A stretch of DNA of 5,221 nt from Thiohalobacter sp. (GTDB lineage: Bacteria; Pseudomonadota; Gammaproteobacteria; DSM-19610): NCBI GenBank assembly GCA_027010005.1, contig JALVCM010000056.1, positions 1 through 5,221 on the forward strand, read 5' to 3'. The position numbers and the translations under genes were made by a program. Below the pieces are notes generated by a model. That model was not told where the DNA came from. It did no database searches and saw only the letters and a list, made by a program, of their open reading frames with translations. Positions 1 to 5,186 of the stretch are shown one piece after another. The stretch's first letter is position 1; each line of letters starts with the position of its first letter.

Positions 1-1215
1 GATCTCCTCACGTGCATCTTCCACCAGCTTGACGGGATCGACATTATCCATCGGAAGGCGCCTGAAGGCAGGCAGTTTATTCAGTGACGGGGCGTCTACC
101 CTGCTCCCGCCCACCAGCACGGAATGCAGCTGCGCGACCTGCACGATATCGCAGTAATCTGCCTCCTCGACATCCCGCGCCCAGTTTCTGGCCTCCTTTG
201 CGGCTGTCACGAACTGGGGCTCGAAGCCCCACTGTTCCAGCAGTAATGCGCCAACCGGCCAGGCCAGTTCCTGGATTACCTGTTCCAGCACTTCCGGATC
301 CTGGTTGAGATCAGTGCGGCTATCGGCCAGGACCAGCAGGGGCAGGATGCCAATGTTATGCATCAGGCCGGCAAGGAAGGCCTGCTCGGGATCAAATCCC
401 GGTAAACACGCTGCCAGTGCATGGCAGATTGCACCGGTACGAATGCTGTCCAGGTAATAGGCCTTCATGCGCTTGTGGATGAGGCGGGTCTTTGGTGTGA
501 ACAGGTTTTTCAGCACAACCGTCATGACGATGACGCGGGTCGTCTGAAGACCAATGCGGGTGATGGCATTCTGTACCGACTCGACCCGGCTTACACCGGC
601 ATACATGGCGCTGTTGGCCACCTGCACGATACGTGCTGCAATCACCGGGTCGGCCTGCACGGTGGTTGCAATCTGCCGGAAGTCTGCGTCCGGACTCTGG
701 ACAGCCCGGCTGATTTTAAGCGCCATGTCCGGCATGCTGGGCAGGTCGACTTCCTGGTGATAGAACGCCTGGCGGATTTCATCGATCAGACCGGGCAGTG
801 CATCGGAAGATGCGTATTCCTCGACACTGATGCCGGAGTCTGTATTCTGTCCTGGCCGCAGGGTTGCGGCATACCGTTCAAAGGTAGCCTGGTTCAGCAC
901 CATCAGGCGGGCCGGGCTGGTGCAGCGCGCGACAAGTCCGTGGGTACGGATACGAAACACCGGTAACAGGGCTCGCTCACTCCCGGCTGTGATCGTTTGC
1001 ATGGTCTTGCCATCGGCGACCAGTTCGACTTCACCTTCGACCAGGTAGACGTGTCGGTCGAGGTGTTCGTCAGCGTGTAGCGCCTGTCCCCGACCCAGTG
1101 TCTCGATCCGTGCATCCTTTGCCAGATCCAGCAAGGCCACATCACCCATTTCATCCAGGTCGCGCAGGTCCAGCAGTAACCGCAACACGTCCATTACATC
1201 CGTCGGCACACCCAT
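1..1215 (-). CDS. HDOD-domain signalling protein with degenerate cNMP-binding-like N-terminus (partial, C-terminus beyond left edge)
   Basis: The minus strand is open without a stop for 405 codons from ATG at 1215-1213 to the window edge. The start is supported by GAGG six bases upstream (gaggtaaggaATG). Residues ~10-115 resemble a Crp-type cyclic-nucleotide-binding beta-roll (YLVEGEVEL at 57-65, then DGKTMQTITAGSE), but the phosphate-binding cassette normally needed for cAMP/cGMP is not recognisable, so nucleotide binding is doubtful. Residues ~145-345 are a typical HDOD domain: LPSMPDMALKI (158-168), QADPVIAARIVQVANS (187-202) and AGLMHNIGILPLL (282-294). The HD metal pair is replaced by H286-N287, as is usual in HDOD proteins, which are regulatory rather than hydrolytic. 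The likely role is a cytoplasmic signalling or scaffold protein; no target can be read from the sequence. It is divergent from the 1318 gene. The domain call is firm and the biological role unknown. Confidence 0.9.
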   Translation of the reverse strand, partial: MGVPTDVMDVLRLLLDLRDLDEMGDVALLDLAKDARIETLGRGQALHADEHLDRHVYLVEGEVELVADGKTMQTITAGSERALLPVFRIRTHGLVARCTSPARLMVLNQATFERYAATLRPGQNTDSGISVEEYASSDALPGLIDEIRQAFYHQEVDLPSMPDMALKISRAVQSPDADFRQIATTVQADPVIAARIVQVANSAMYAGVSRVESVQNAITRIGLQTTRVIVMTVVLKNLFTPKTRLIHKRMKAYYLDSIRTGAICHALAACLPGFDPEQAFLAGLMHNIGILPLLVLADSRTDLNQDPEVLEQVIQELAWPVGALLLEQWGFEPQFVTAAKEARNWARDVEEADYCDIVQVAQLHSVLVGGSRVDAPSLNKLPAFRRLPMDNVDPVKLVEDAREEI

Positions 1216-1317
1216 TCCTTACCTCATCAGCACATCACAGGATTAAAACCTGTCCATACCTGATGCTAACAATGGAAGGTGTAGAATAGAAGCTTACCAA
1301 CGTTTAGTATTACTGAC
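1216..1317. promoter_or_regulatory. Divergent intergenic region with candidate promoters
   Basis: This 102-bp gap separates two divergently transcribed genes, so it should hold both promoters. For the plus-strand gene, TAGTAT at 1305-1310 is a reasonable -10, with a poor -35 match (TAGAAT, 1282-1287) 17 bp upstream. For the minus-strand HDOD gene, an AT-rich TTTAAT (1247-1242) could be a -10, with TTGTTA (1272-1267) a -35 at a long 19-bp spacing. A short inverted repeat, ACAGG-N7-CCTGT (1237-1253), overlaps that -10 and could be an operator. All these boxes are weak matches found by eye; only the existence of promoters here is a safe inference. Confidence 0.35.
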
Positions 1318-1965
1318 ATGACCCGACTGTTCTCTATTTTGCTGTTCCTGACGATTGTCCTCGTCGCCCTGTTTTCACTGAAGCCGGACAGTGAATACTC
1401 CACCGAAGTCATCGAAGGCCTGCCCTGGCAGATCGAGGTGCTGCCCAATGGTGAATCCAGGGTTTTTGGTATCACGCTGGGCCAGAGCACACTTGAGGAT
1501 GCACATCAACAACTTGGCGATGATATGGAACTTGCCGTTATCGTGGCGCCCGGCACGGATACCGGCGGGCTGGAAATGTACTATGGCCATTACAAGGCCG
1601 GTGTTTTCTCGGGCAAGCTGGTCATCGCCGCAGACATGACGCCTGAAACCGTATCACGCCTGGTGAAAAATGCTATCAAGTCCGACTATATGGACAGCGG
1701 CGCACGCAAGTTCACACTGAACCCGGACGACCTGCCCCTCGCACTGCGCGCACCGGTAGCCAGCATGACATTTATCCCTGTCGTCAATATCGACGAAACA
1801 TCGGCCATCAAACGCTTTGGTCCCGCCGATGAAACGGTTCACGTCAGCGACCAGGAAACACACCTGCTCTACCCTGGCAAGGGGCTGGAAATTATCATCA
1901 ACAGTAAGGGGAAAGATATCCTCCAGTATGTAGCACCGCGCAACTTTGACAGCCTGATCAAGTGA
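1318..1965 (+). CDS. Hypothetical membrane-anchored protein, 215 aa
   Basis: I do not recognise a named family. The protein starts MTRLFSILLFLTIVLVALFS, a single positively flanked hydrophobic helix (residues ~3-20). It has no lipobox Cys and no clear signal-peptidase site, so it is probably an inner-membrane anchor with the remaining ~190 residues in the periplasm. The soluble part mixes beta-strand-like and helical stretches. Two segments, GITLGQSTLEDAHQQLG (residues ~51-67) and SAIKRFGPADE followed by LLYPGKGLEIII, loosely recall the 'helix, lG/fG, strand' pattern of SmpA/BamE-like domains; this is a weak impression. The ATG has no convincing Shine-Dalgarno sequence, but an in-frame TAG at 1282-1284 limits any upstream extension and the hydrophobic N-terminus supports this start. 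It is convergent with rpoS and ends exactly where the RAYT cassette begins. Base composition and codon use look like those of the rpoS-side genes, so it is probably a resident gene. Confidence 0.8.
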   Translation: MTRLFSILLFLTIVLVALFSLKPDSEYSTEVIEGLPWQIEVLPNGESRVFGITLGQSTLEDAHQQLGDDMELAVIVAPGTDTGGLEMYYGHYKAGVFSGKLVIAADMTPETVSRLVKNAIKSDYMDSGARKFTLNPDDLPLALRAPVASMTFIPVVNIDETSAIKRFGPADETVHVSDQETHLLYPGKGLEIIINSKGKDILQYVAPRNFDSLIK

Positions 1966-1970
1966 TCAAG
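1955..1970 (+). repeat. Tandem duplication of TGATCAAG at the gene/cassette junction
   Basis: The octamer TGATCAAG occurs twice head to tail (1955-1962 and 1963-1970). The first copy encodes the final residues of the 1318-1965 gene. The second supplies its TGA stop and the first five bases of the RAYT terminal repeat. It may be a trace of how the cassette joined the gene, or chance. Confidence 0.6.
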
Positions 1971-1988
1971 GGGTCAGAGTACTTGATC
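1964..1988. repeat. Left-end hairpin of the RAYT cassette
   Basis: GATCAAG (1964-1970) and CTTGATC (1982-1988) are perfect 7-bp complementary arms around an 11-nt loop, GGGTCAGAGTA. The stem extends the 21-bp terminal repeat by two bases on each side. At the right end only the inner 5 bp (TCAAG/CTTGA) can pair. HUH transposases of the IS200/IS605 and RAYT type recognise imperfect hairpins in single-stranded DNA next to a short guide sequence, so this is a plausible binding site. No U-run follows on either strand, so it does not look like an intrinsic terminator. Confidence 0.5.
1966..1986 (+). repeat. Left terminal inverted repeat (21 bp) of the RAYT cassette
   Basis: This 21-bp sequence begins TCAAGGGGTCAG and ends TACTTGA, and it is the exact reverse complement of 2757-2777. 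It contains the GGGG tetranucleotide kind of sequence often seen beside REP hairpins. It also contains the last three codons and the stop codon of the transposase gene, read on the minus strand. Confidence 0.9.
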
Positions 1989-2690
1989 CAACCCCTTCCG
2001 ATACCGCCCACTCTTCCTGTCACCCCCGTGTGCACCCTTTTCGACTCTTCGCTGAAGCATCTGCTCAATCCTTTCGCGAAACCGCTTATCGCCGACAACA
2101 GCGCCTGATTCTGTCCCTTCGCGCAAGCGGGATAAATTCACCGTATCCAGAGACTCCCCGAATAATGCAGCATAGGCTGTCATTCTCTTTTCTTTATCTG
2201 AACCCAGTCGATGATAGATTTCATGTGGGACCAGTGCCTCATCACGGCGTCCCAATGCATTCCGGTGAAAACTGGACCAGGGATAATCTGCGGGATTTGA
2301 TACCATACCGGCCCGTACGGGATTAAGTTCGATATAACGGCTGCACGTAAGAAGATAGTGCTCTGAATCAATCAATGCTGACCTGAATCGTCCCTCCCAG
2401 AGTGTGCCGGTTCTTTGGTGAACGTCATTCACATACCGCACATAGCGACGACCAACTGACTGCATCAATCTCGATGGCCCTGTTTCTGTCGCTGGCGTCA
2501 GTAATAGATGTACATGGTTCGTCATAAACACGTACGCATGCACATCACAATCATACCGGTCGGCTGCTGCAATAAGTGCCTCATGATAGTAGCGATAGTC
2601 CGGGCGCCCGAAAAAGATCGGTTGTCGATTATTACCCCGCTGAATGATATGCAGGGACTGACCTGGAACCACATTCCTTGGTAAACGCAT
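1974..2690 (-). CDS. REP-associated tyrosine transposase (RAYT), Y1/HUH family
   Basis: This 238-residue protein belongs to the IS200-like Y1 transposase superfamily, RAYT branch. Visible motifs in order are HIIQRGNNRQPIFF (14-27), the metal-binding HUH motif in MTNHVHLLL (56-64; H59 and H61), RRYVRYVN (81-88; Y83 or Y86 is the candidate nucleophile), GTLWEGRFRS (95-104), YIELNPVRAGMV (119-130), DYPWSSF (135-141) and a basic C-terminal HGGDRKSGRYRKG. Such enzymes nick and rejoin single-stranded DNA through a 5'-phosphotyrosine at hairpin-forming repeats. I chose ATG 2690-2688 because AAAGGAG sits seven bases upstream; an in-frame GTG at 2708 would place that ribosome-binding site inside the gene. 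The length is normal and all core motifs are present, so the protein appears intact. The last three codons and the stop lie within the left terminal repeat. It is co-oriented with rpoS, 91 nt downstream of it. Confidence 0.93.
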   Translation of the reverse strand: MRLPRNVVPGQSLHIIQRGNNRQPIFFGRPDYRYYHEALIAAADRYDCDVHAYVFMTNHVHLLLTPATETGPSRLMQSVGRRYVRYVNDVHQRTGTLWEGRFRSALIDSEHYLLTCSRYIELNPVRAGMVSNPADYPWSSFHRNALGRRDEALVPHEIYHRLGSDKEKRMTAYAALFGESLDTVNLSRLREGTESGAVVGDKRFRERIEQMLQRRVEKGAHGGDRKSGRYRKGLDQVL

Positions 2691-2697
2691 CGTGCAA

Positions 2698-2704
2698 CTC
2701 CTTT
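2698..2704 (-). promoter_or_regulatory. Ribosome binding site of the RAYT gene
   Basis: AAAGGAG on the minus strand lies seven bases before ATG 2690-2688. It decides the start codon against the GTG at 2708, which has no equivalent site. The gene therefore has its own good translation signal and does not depend on translational coupling with rpoS. Confidence 0.75.
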
Positions 2705-2756
2705 GCACTGATCAATAACTGTGGTTTTTTACGTTAGCGGATAGTCATTACTGAAA

Positions 2757-2777
2757 TCAAGTACTCTGACCCCTTGA
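2757..2777 (-). repeat. Right terminal inverted repeat (21 bp) of the RAYT cassette
   Basis: It reads TCAAGTACTCTGACC to CCTTGA on the plus strand and is the exact reverse complement of 1966-1986. Its outer end is separated from the rpoS stop codon (2784-2782) by only AAAG. It lies upstream of the transposase gene, so rpoS transcripts would read through it. Confidence 0.9.
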
Positions 2778-2781
2778 AAAG

Positions 2782-3753
2782 TTAACCGAACAGGGCGTCG
2801 GAGGAGAAGCCTTCACTTTCGAGGATTTCGCGGAGGCGCTTTAGTGCATCCATCTGGATCTGTCGTACTCTTTCACGGGTGACGCCGATTTCATTGCCGA
2901 CTTCTTCGAGGGTGGAGATCTTGTAGCCGTGCAGGCCAAAGCGCCGTTCCACGACTTCGCGCTGTTTGTCGGACAGCTGGGCAATCCAGGTTTCCAGGTT
3001 GGCAAGTACGTCTTCATCCTGTAACAGTTCGGAGGGATCGGTGTTACTTTCATCCGGGATGGAATCGATCAGCGTCTTGCCGGAATCGGAGTCCTTGCTG
3101 ATCGGAACATCGACCGAGGTGACACGCTCGTTGAGTTTAAGCAGCCGCTTGACGTCTTTCATCGGCTTGTCGAGCAGTTCTGCGATTTCTTCGGCGTTGG
3201 GTTCGTGGTCGAGTGACTGCGCCAGGCGTCGCGCCGCATGCAGGTAGCTGTTGAGTTCCTTGACCACGTGGATCGGCAGGCGAATGGTGCGCGTCTGGTT
3301 CATGATGCCACGCTCGATGGTCTGGCGTATCCACCAGGTAGCGTAGGTCGAAAAACGAAAACCGCGTTCGGGGTCGAACTTCTCGACGGCGCGGATCAGG
3401 CCAAGGTTACCTTCCTCGATCAGATCCAGGAAGGCCAGTCCGCGGTTGATGTAGCGACGGGCAATTTTCACCACCAGCCGCAGGTTGCTTTCGATCATCC
3501 GGCGTCGGCCGCTTTCGTCACCCTTTTGTGCCAGGCGTGAGTAGTAGACTTCTTCTTCGGCGGTCAGTAACGGGGAGAAACCGATTTCATTGAGGTACAT
3601 CCGGGTCGCATCGAAGTGCGCATCAGTTTCCGGGGGTTCTTTCAGGCGGGGTTTTACGGTCCCGGTGGCGGGTTCTGCAAAATCCAGTGCACTACCTTCC
3701 ACAGCGTCCACTGGCGCCTTGCTGCGGGTCGGTTTCTGGCGTTTTGTGGCCAT
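2782..3753 (-). CDS. rpoS: RNA polymerase sigma factor RpoS (sigma-S/sigma-38)
   Basis: This 323-residue protein is the stationary-phase and general-stress sigma factor, which directs core RNA polymerase to stress promoters. Region 1.2 starts at [11 protein letters not shown] (48-58). Region 2 contains [19 protein letters not shown] (83-101), [19 protein letters not shown] (110-128) and the nearly invariant [16 protein letters not shown] (133-148). Region 3.0 has [13 protein letters not shown] (159-171); K165 and E166 match the E. coli residues known for RssB recognition and promoter contact. Region 4 ends with the helix-turn-helix [11 protein letters not shown] (290-300). Length is close to E. 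coli RpoS (330). ATG 3753-3751 is preceded by GAGG at five bases and gives the usual N-terminus; the frame extends upstream to a TTG at 3822 with no such support. It lies downstream of nlpD as in other Gammaproteobacteria, where the main rpoS promoter is inside nlpD; I could not locate that promoter with confidence. It appears intact. Confidence 0.97.
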   Translation of the reverse strand: MATKRQKPTRSKAPVDAVEGSALDFAEPATGTVKPRLKEPPETDAHFDATRMYLNEIGFSPLLTAEEEVYYSRLAQKGDESGRRRMIESNLRLVVKIARRYINRGLAFLDLIEEGNLGLIRAVEKFDPERGFRFSTYATWWIRQTIERGIMNQTRTIRLPIHVVKELNSYLHAARRLAQSLDHEPNAEEIAELLDKPMKDVKRLLKLNERVTSVDVPISKDSDSGKTLIDSIPDESNTDPSELLQDEDVLANLETWIAQLSDKQREVVERRFGLHGYKISTLEEVGNEIGVTRERVRQIQMDALKRLREILESEGFSSDALFG

Positions 3754-3831
3754 TCGTACCTCGGCATCTTTCTGTACCCATCCGTCTGCCGGGTTATATG
3801 CGGTGTGGCGGCACCCCGGCAACCTTATAGT
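3754..3831 (-). promoter_or_regulatory. rpoS leader with hairpin and alternative pairing near the ribosome binding site
   Basis: The 78-nt nlpD-rpoS gap contains a perfect 7-bp stem, TGCCGGG (3821-3815, minus strand) with CCCGGCA (3793-3787), around a 21-nt loop that can form a short inner GGTG/CACC stem. The 3' arm can pair instead through CGGCA with TGCCG at 3766-3762, which shares its last base with the GAGG ribosome binding site (3762-3759). The two pairings exclude each other, so the leader could switch between an open and a partly masked ribosome binding site. Translational control of rpoS by a folded leader opened by Hfq-dependent small RNAs is established in E. coli; that it operates here is inference. 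The hairpin is not followed by a U-run, so it is not a terminator. Confidence 0.4.
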
Positions 3832-4602
3832 TTATTTCCTGGGCAAATAGCGTAGCGGATCGACAGGCTGGCCTTTTTTGCGGACTTCAAAATGCAATTT
3901 GGTCCGGTCGGTCGCACTGCTACCCATGCGGGCGATTAATTCACCCTGTTTTACCCATTGACCTTCCCTCGCAAGCAACTTTCGATTGTGCGCGTAAGCG
4001 CTGAGAAAGTCTTTATTATGTTTGATGATAATAAGCCTACCGTAGCCACTAAGTCCACTCCCGGCATACACGACCTTGCCGGCAGCTGCAGCGCGCACCG
4101 GACTGCCTGGTTTACCGGCAATATCGATGCCTTTTTTGCCCGCCGCGCGCGAATCAAAGCGCCGGATCAGCTTGCCGCTGGCCGGCCACGTCCAGCTCAA
4201 CGGGCCTCTACCGGCAACTGCGCCCGTTTTGGCCACTTTGGGCCGGGAGGGACGCACCGATGATGGCGTGGCGGATGTCGGACGCGAGGACACACGGGGT
4301 TTAGGCTGGCTGGATGGCACGTTACGTACTGCGGGCGCTGTACTTCGTGGCGGCGCCGTCAGACGGATTTTCTGTCCCCGGTAGATCGTGTAGGGCTTGC
4401 GGATCCCGTTCCAGGCGGCCAGTTGTTCAACGGTCTTGCCATACAGGAAAGCCACGGAATACAGTGTGTCGCCCTGCCCCACGGTATGTGTGGCAGGGAT
4501 ATGTGCCGGCTGACGGGTCCGGTCACCGACCGGTGCATTGACCGGGCCGCTCGCGCAGGCCGAAAGCAGGCAACACAACAACACCCCTGCCCGCCAATCC
4601 AT
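3832..4602 (-). CDS. nlpD: Lipoprotein NlpD, LysM-M23 (LytM) amidase activator
   Basis: This 256-residue outer-membrane lipoprotein binds peptidoglycan and in E. coli activates the amidase AmiC at the division septum. A short signal peptide ends in lipobox L13-S14-A15-C16; there is no Asp after the Cys, so outer-membrane sorting is expected. A LysM domain follows (HTVGQGDTLYSVAFLYGKT... to IRL, ~39-81), then a Pro/Ser/Arg/Lys-rich linker (~83-135), then the LytM domain (~138-254) with GKKGIDIAG, GYGRLIIIKHN, SAYAHN, KLHFEV and the family-typical end DPLRYLP. The metal site is incomplete: the HxxxD His is K156 (D160 kept) and the first His of HxH is K235 (H237 kept). It is therefore an activator, not a peptidase, as in known NlpD proteins. 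The ATG overlaps the yqaA stop by one base, with AGGA seven bases upstream. It is shorter than E. coli NlpD (379), mainly through a shorter linker. Confidence 0.95.
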   Translation of the reverse strand: MDWRAGVLLCCLLSACASGPVNAPVGDRTRQPAHIPATHTVGQGDTLYSVAFLYGKTVEQLAAWNGIRKPYTIYRGQKIRLTAPPRSTAPAVRNVPSSQPKPRVSSRPTSATPSSVRPSRPKVAKTGAVAGRGPLSWTWPASGKLIRRFDSRAAGKKGIDIAGKPGSPVRAAAAGKVVYAGSGLSGYGRLIIIKHNKDFLSAYAHNRKLLAREGQWVKQGELIARMGSSATDRTKLHFEVRKKGQPVDPLRYLPRK

Positions 4603-5186
4603 CAGTGTTTCCTGATCAGCCACCAGGCCAGGACACCCAGCGCCACCAGCGACCAGCCGATCCACTCGACATAACGGCGGATACGCCCTTCCATAGCTTC
4701 CCCTCCCCAGGCGAGCAAACCTGCCACCAGGAAAAATCGCCCGCCACGACCAACGGCGGAAGCCAGCACAAACGGGACAAAACTCATCGACAGGGCCCCG
4801 GCGGAAATGGTGAATACCTTGTAAGGGATGGGTGAGAACCCGGCAATCAGCACCGCCCAGAAACCCCACTCGTTGAACCAGCCGGAGGCAGTGGCATAGG
4901 CCCTGGCATAGCGCCCGCCTTCGCTGATCAGCGGTTGTACCCATTCCAGCGCAAAATGCCCGATGGCATAACCCGCCATACCGCCGATGACTGACATCAG
5001 GGTCGTCAATGTGGCGTAGTGCATGGCGCGCTGCGGTTTGGCCAGCGTCATCGGCATCAGCATGACATCCGGAGGGATCGGGAAGAAAGATGACTCCGCG
5101 AAGCTGAGGGCGCCAAGGTACTGCGGGGCATGTCGGTGCCGGGACCAGCTCAGCGCCATGTCGTACAGAGGGGTAAACAGCTTCAC
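4602..5186 (-). CDS. yqaA: YqaA-family (VTT/DedA-like) inner-membrane protein
   Basis: This 194-residue polytopic membrane protein resembles E. coli YqaA and, more distantly, DedA/SNARE-associated (VTT) proteins; DedA relatives are linked to lipid transport across the membrane, but YqaA itself has no settled function. Family signals are FAESSFFPIPPDVMLMPM (29-46, with acidic E31 and D40), SVIGGMAGYAIG (65-76), GFSPIPYKVFTISAGAL (116-132) and SAVGRGGRFFLVAGLL (143-158). Hydrophobic segments lie at about 57-79, 108-130, 136-159 and 174-191, with Arg/Lys-rich ends. The start is GTG 5186-5184, whose G is also the last base of the pcm stop codon, with GGGAGG a little upstream. The stop TGA shares its A with the nlpD start, so translation is probably coupled in both directions. 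It is longer than E. coli YqaA (142), but this longer form appears complete. Confidence 0.88.
   Translation of the reverse strand: MKLFTPLYDMALSWSRHRHAPQYLGALSFAESSFFPIPPDVMLMPMTLAKPQRAMHYATLTTLMSVIGGMAGYAIGHFALEWVQPLISEGGRYARAYATASGWFNEWGFWAVLIAGFSPIPYKVFTISAGALSMSFVPFVLASAVGRGGRFFLVAGLLAWGGEAMEGRIRRYVEWIGWSLVALGVLAWWLIRKH

Larger units (their letters stand above)
1966..2777 (-). mobile_element. RAYT transposase cassette bounded by 21-bp inverted repeats (812 bp)
   Basis: A single transposase gene is enclosed by perfect 21-bp inverted repeats at 1966-1986 and 2757-2777, which define the likely element borders. No other gene lies inside. The cassette occupies almost all the space between two convergent resident genes: it starts at the base after the stop codon of the 1318-1965 gene and ends 4 bp before the rpoS stop codon. 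By eye it is less GC-rich than its surroundings, consistent with acquisition. I see no flanking target-site duplication, as expected for Y1/HUH enzymes, which do not make one. RAYTs are often domesticated single-copy genes, so whether this one still moves cannot be told from one copy. The borders are inferred from the repeat and could extend by a few bases. Confidence 0.8.
2691..2781 (-). other. rpoS-RAYT spacer without a visible terminator
   Basis: These 91 nt contain the right terminal repeat and the leader of the transposase gene. On the minus strand I find no GC-rich stem followed by a U-run, so rpoS transcription has no obvious intrinsic stop before the transposase gene. A TTGATT (2761-2756) could serve as a -35 for a transposase promoter, but no good -10 lies at the right distance. 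The run of six T at 2725-2730 is on the plus strand and lacks a proper stem. Confidence 0.4.

Noticed and set aside
421..966. 181-codon plus-strand open frame opposite the HDOD gene
   Set aside because: It is antisense to a well-supported domain protein and its translation is Cys/His/Gly-rich with no motif, typical of a shadow frame.
903..1154. 83-codon minus-strand open frame inside the HDOD gene
   Set aside because: It lies in a different frame of the same strand within the well-supported HDOD coding region.
2691..2708. GTG start at 2708 for the transposase
   Set aside because: It would put the AAAGGAG ribosome binding site inside the coding region. The ATG at 2690 has ideal spacing and gives the usual RAYT N-terminus.
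2711..2735. Possible terminator ending in six T (2725-2730) on the plus strand
   Set aside because: The only stem near it is 3-4 bp and AT-rich, too weak for an intrinsic terminator.
3754..3822. N-terminal extension of RpoS to a TTG at 3822
   Set aside because: No ribosome binding site is visible there, the extension is unlike RpoS N-termini, and ATG 3753 has GAGG at five bases.
3822..3834. TATAAG on the minus strand just after the nlpD stop as an rpoS -10 box
   Set aside because: No acceptable -35 lies at 16-18 bp, and known rpoS promoters lie further upstream inside nlpD, so I did not list it.
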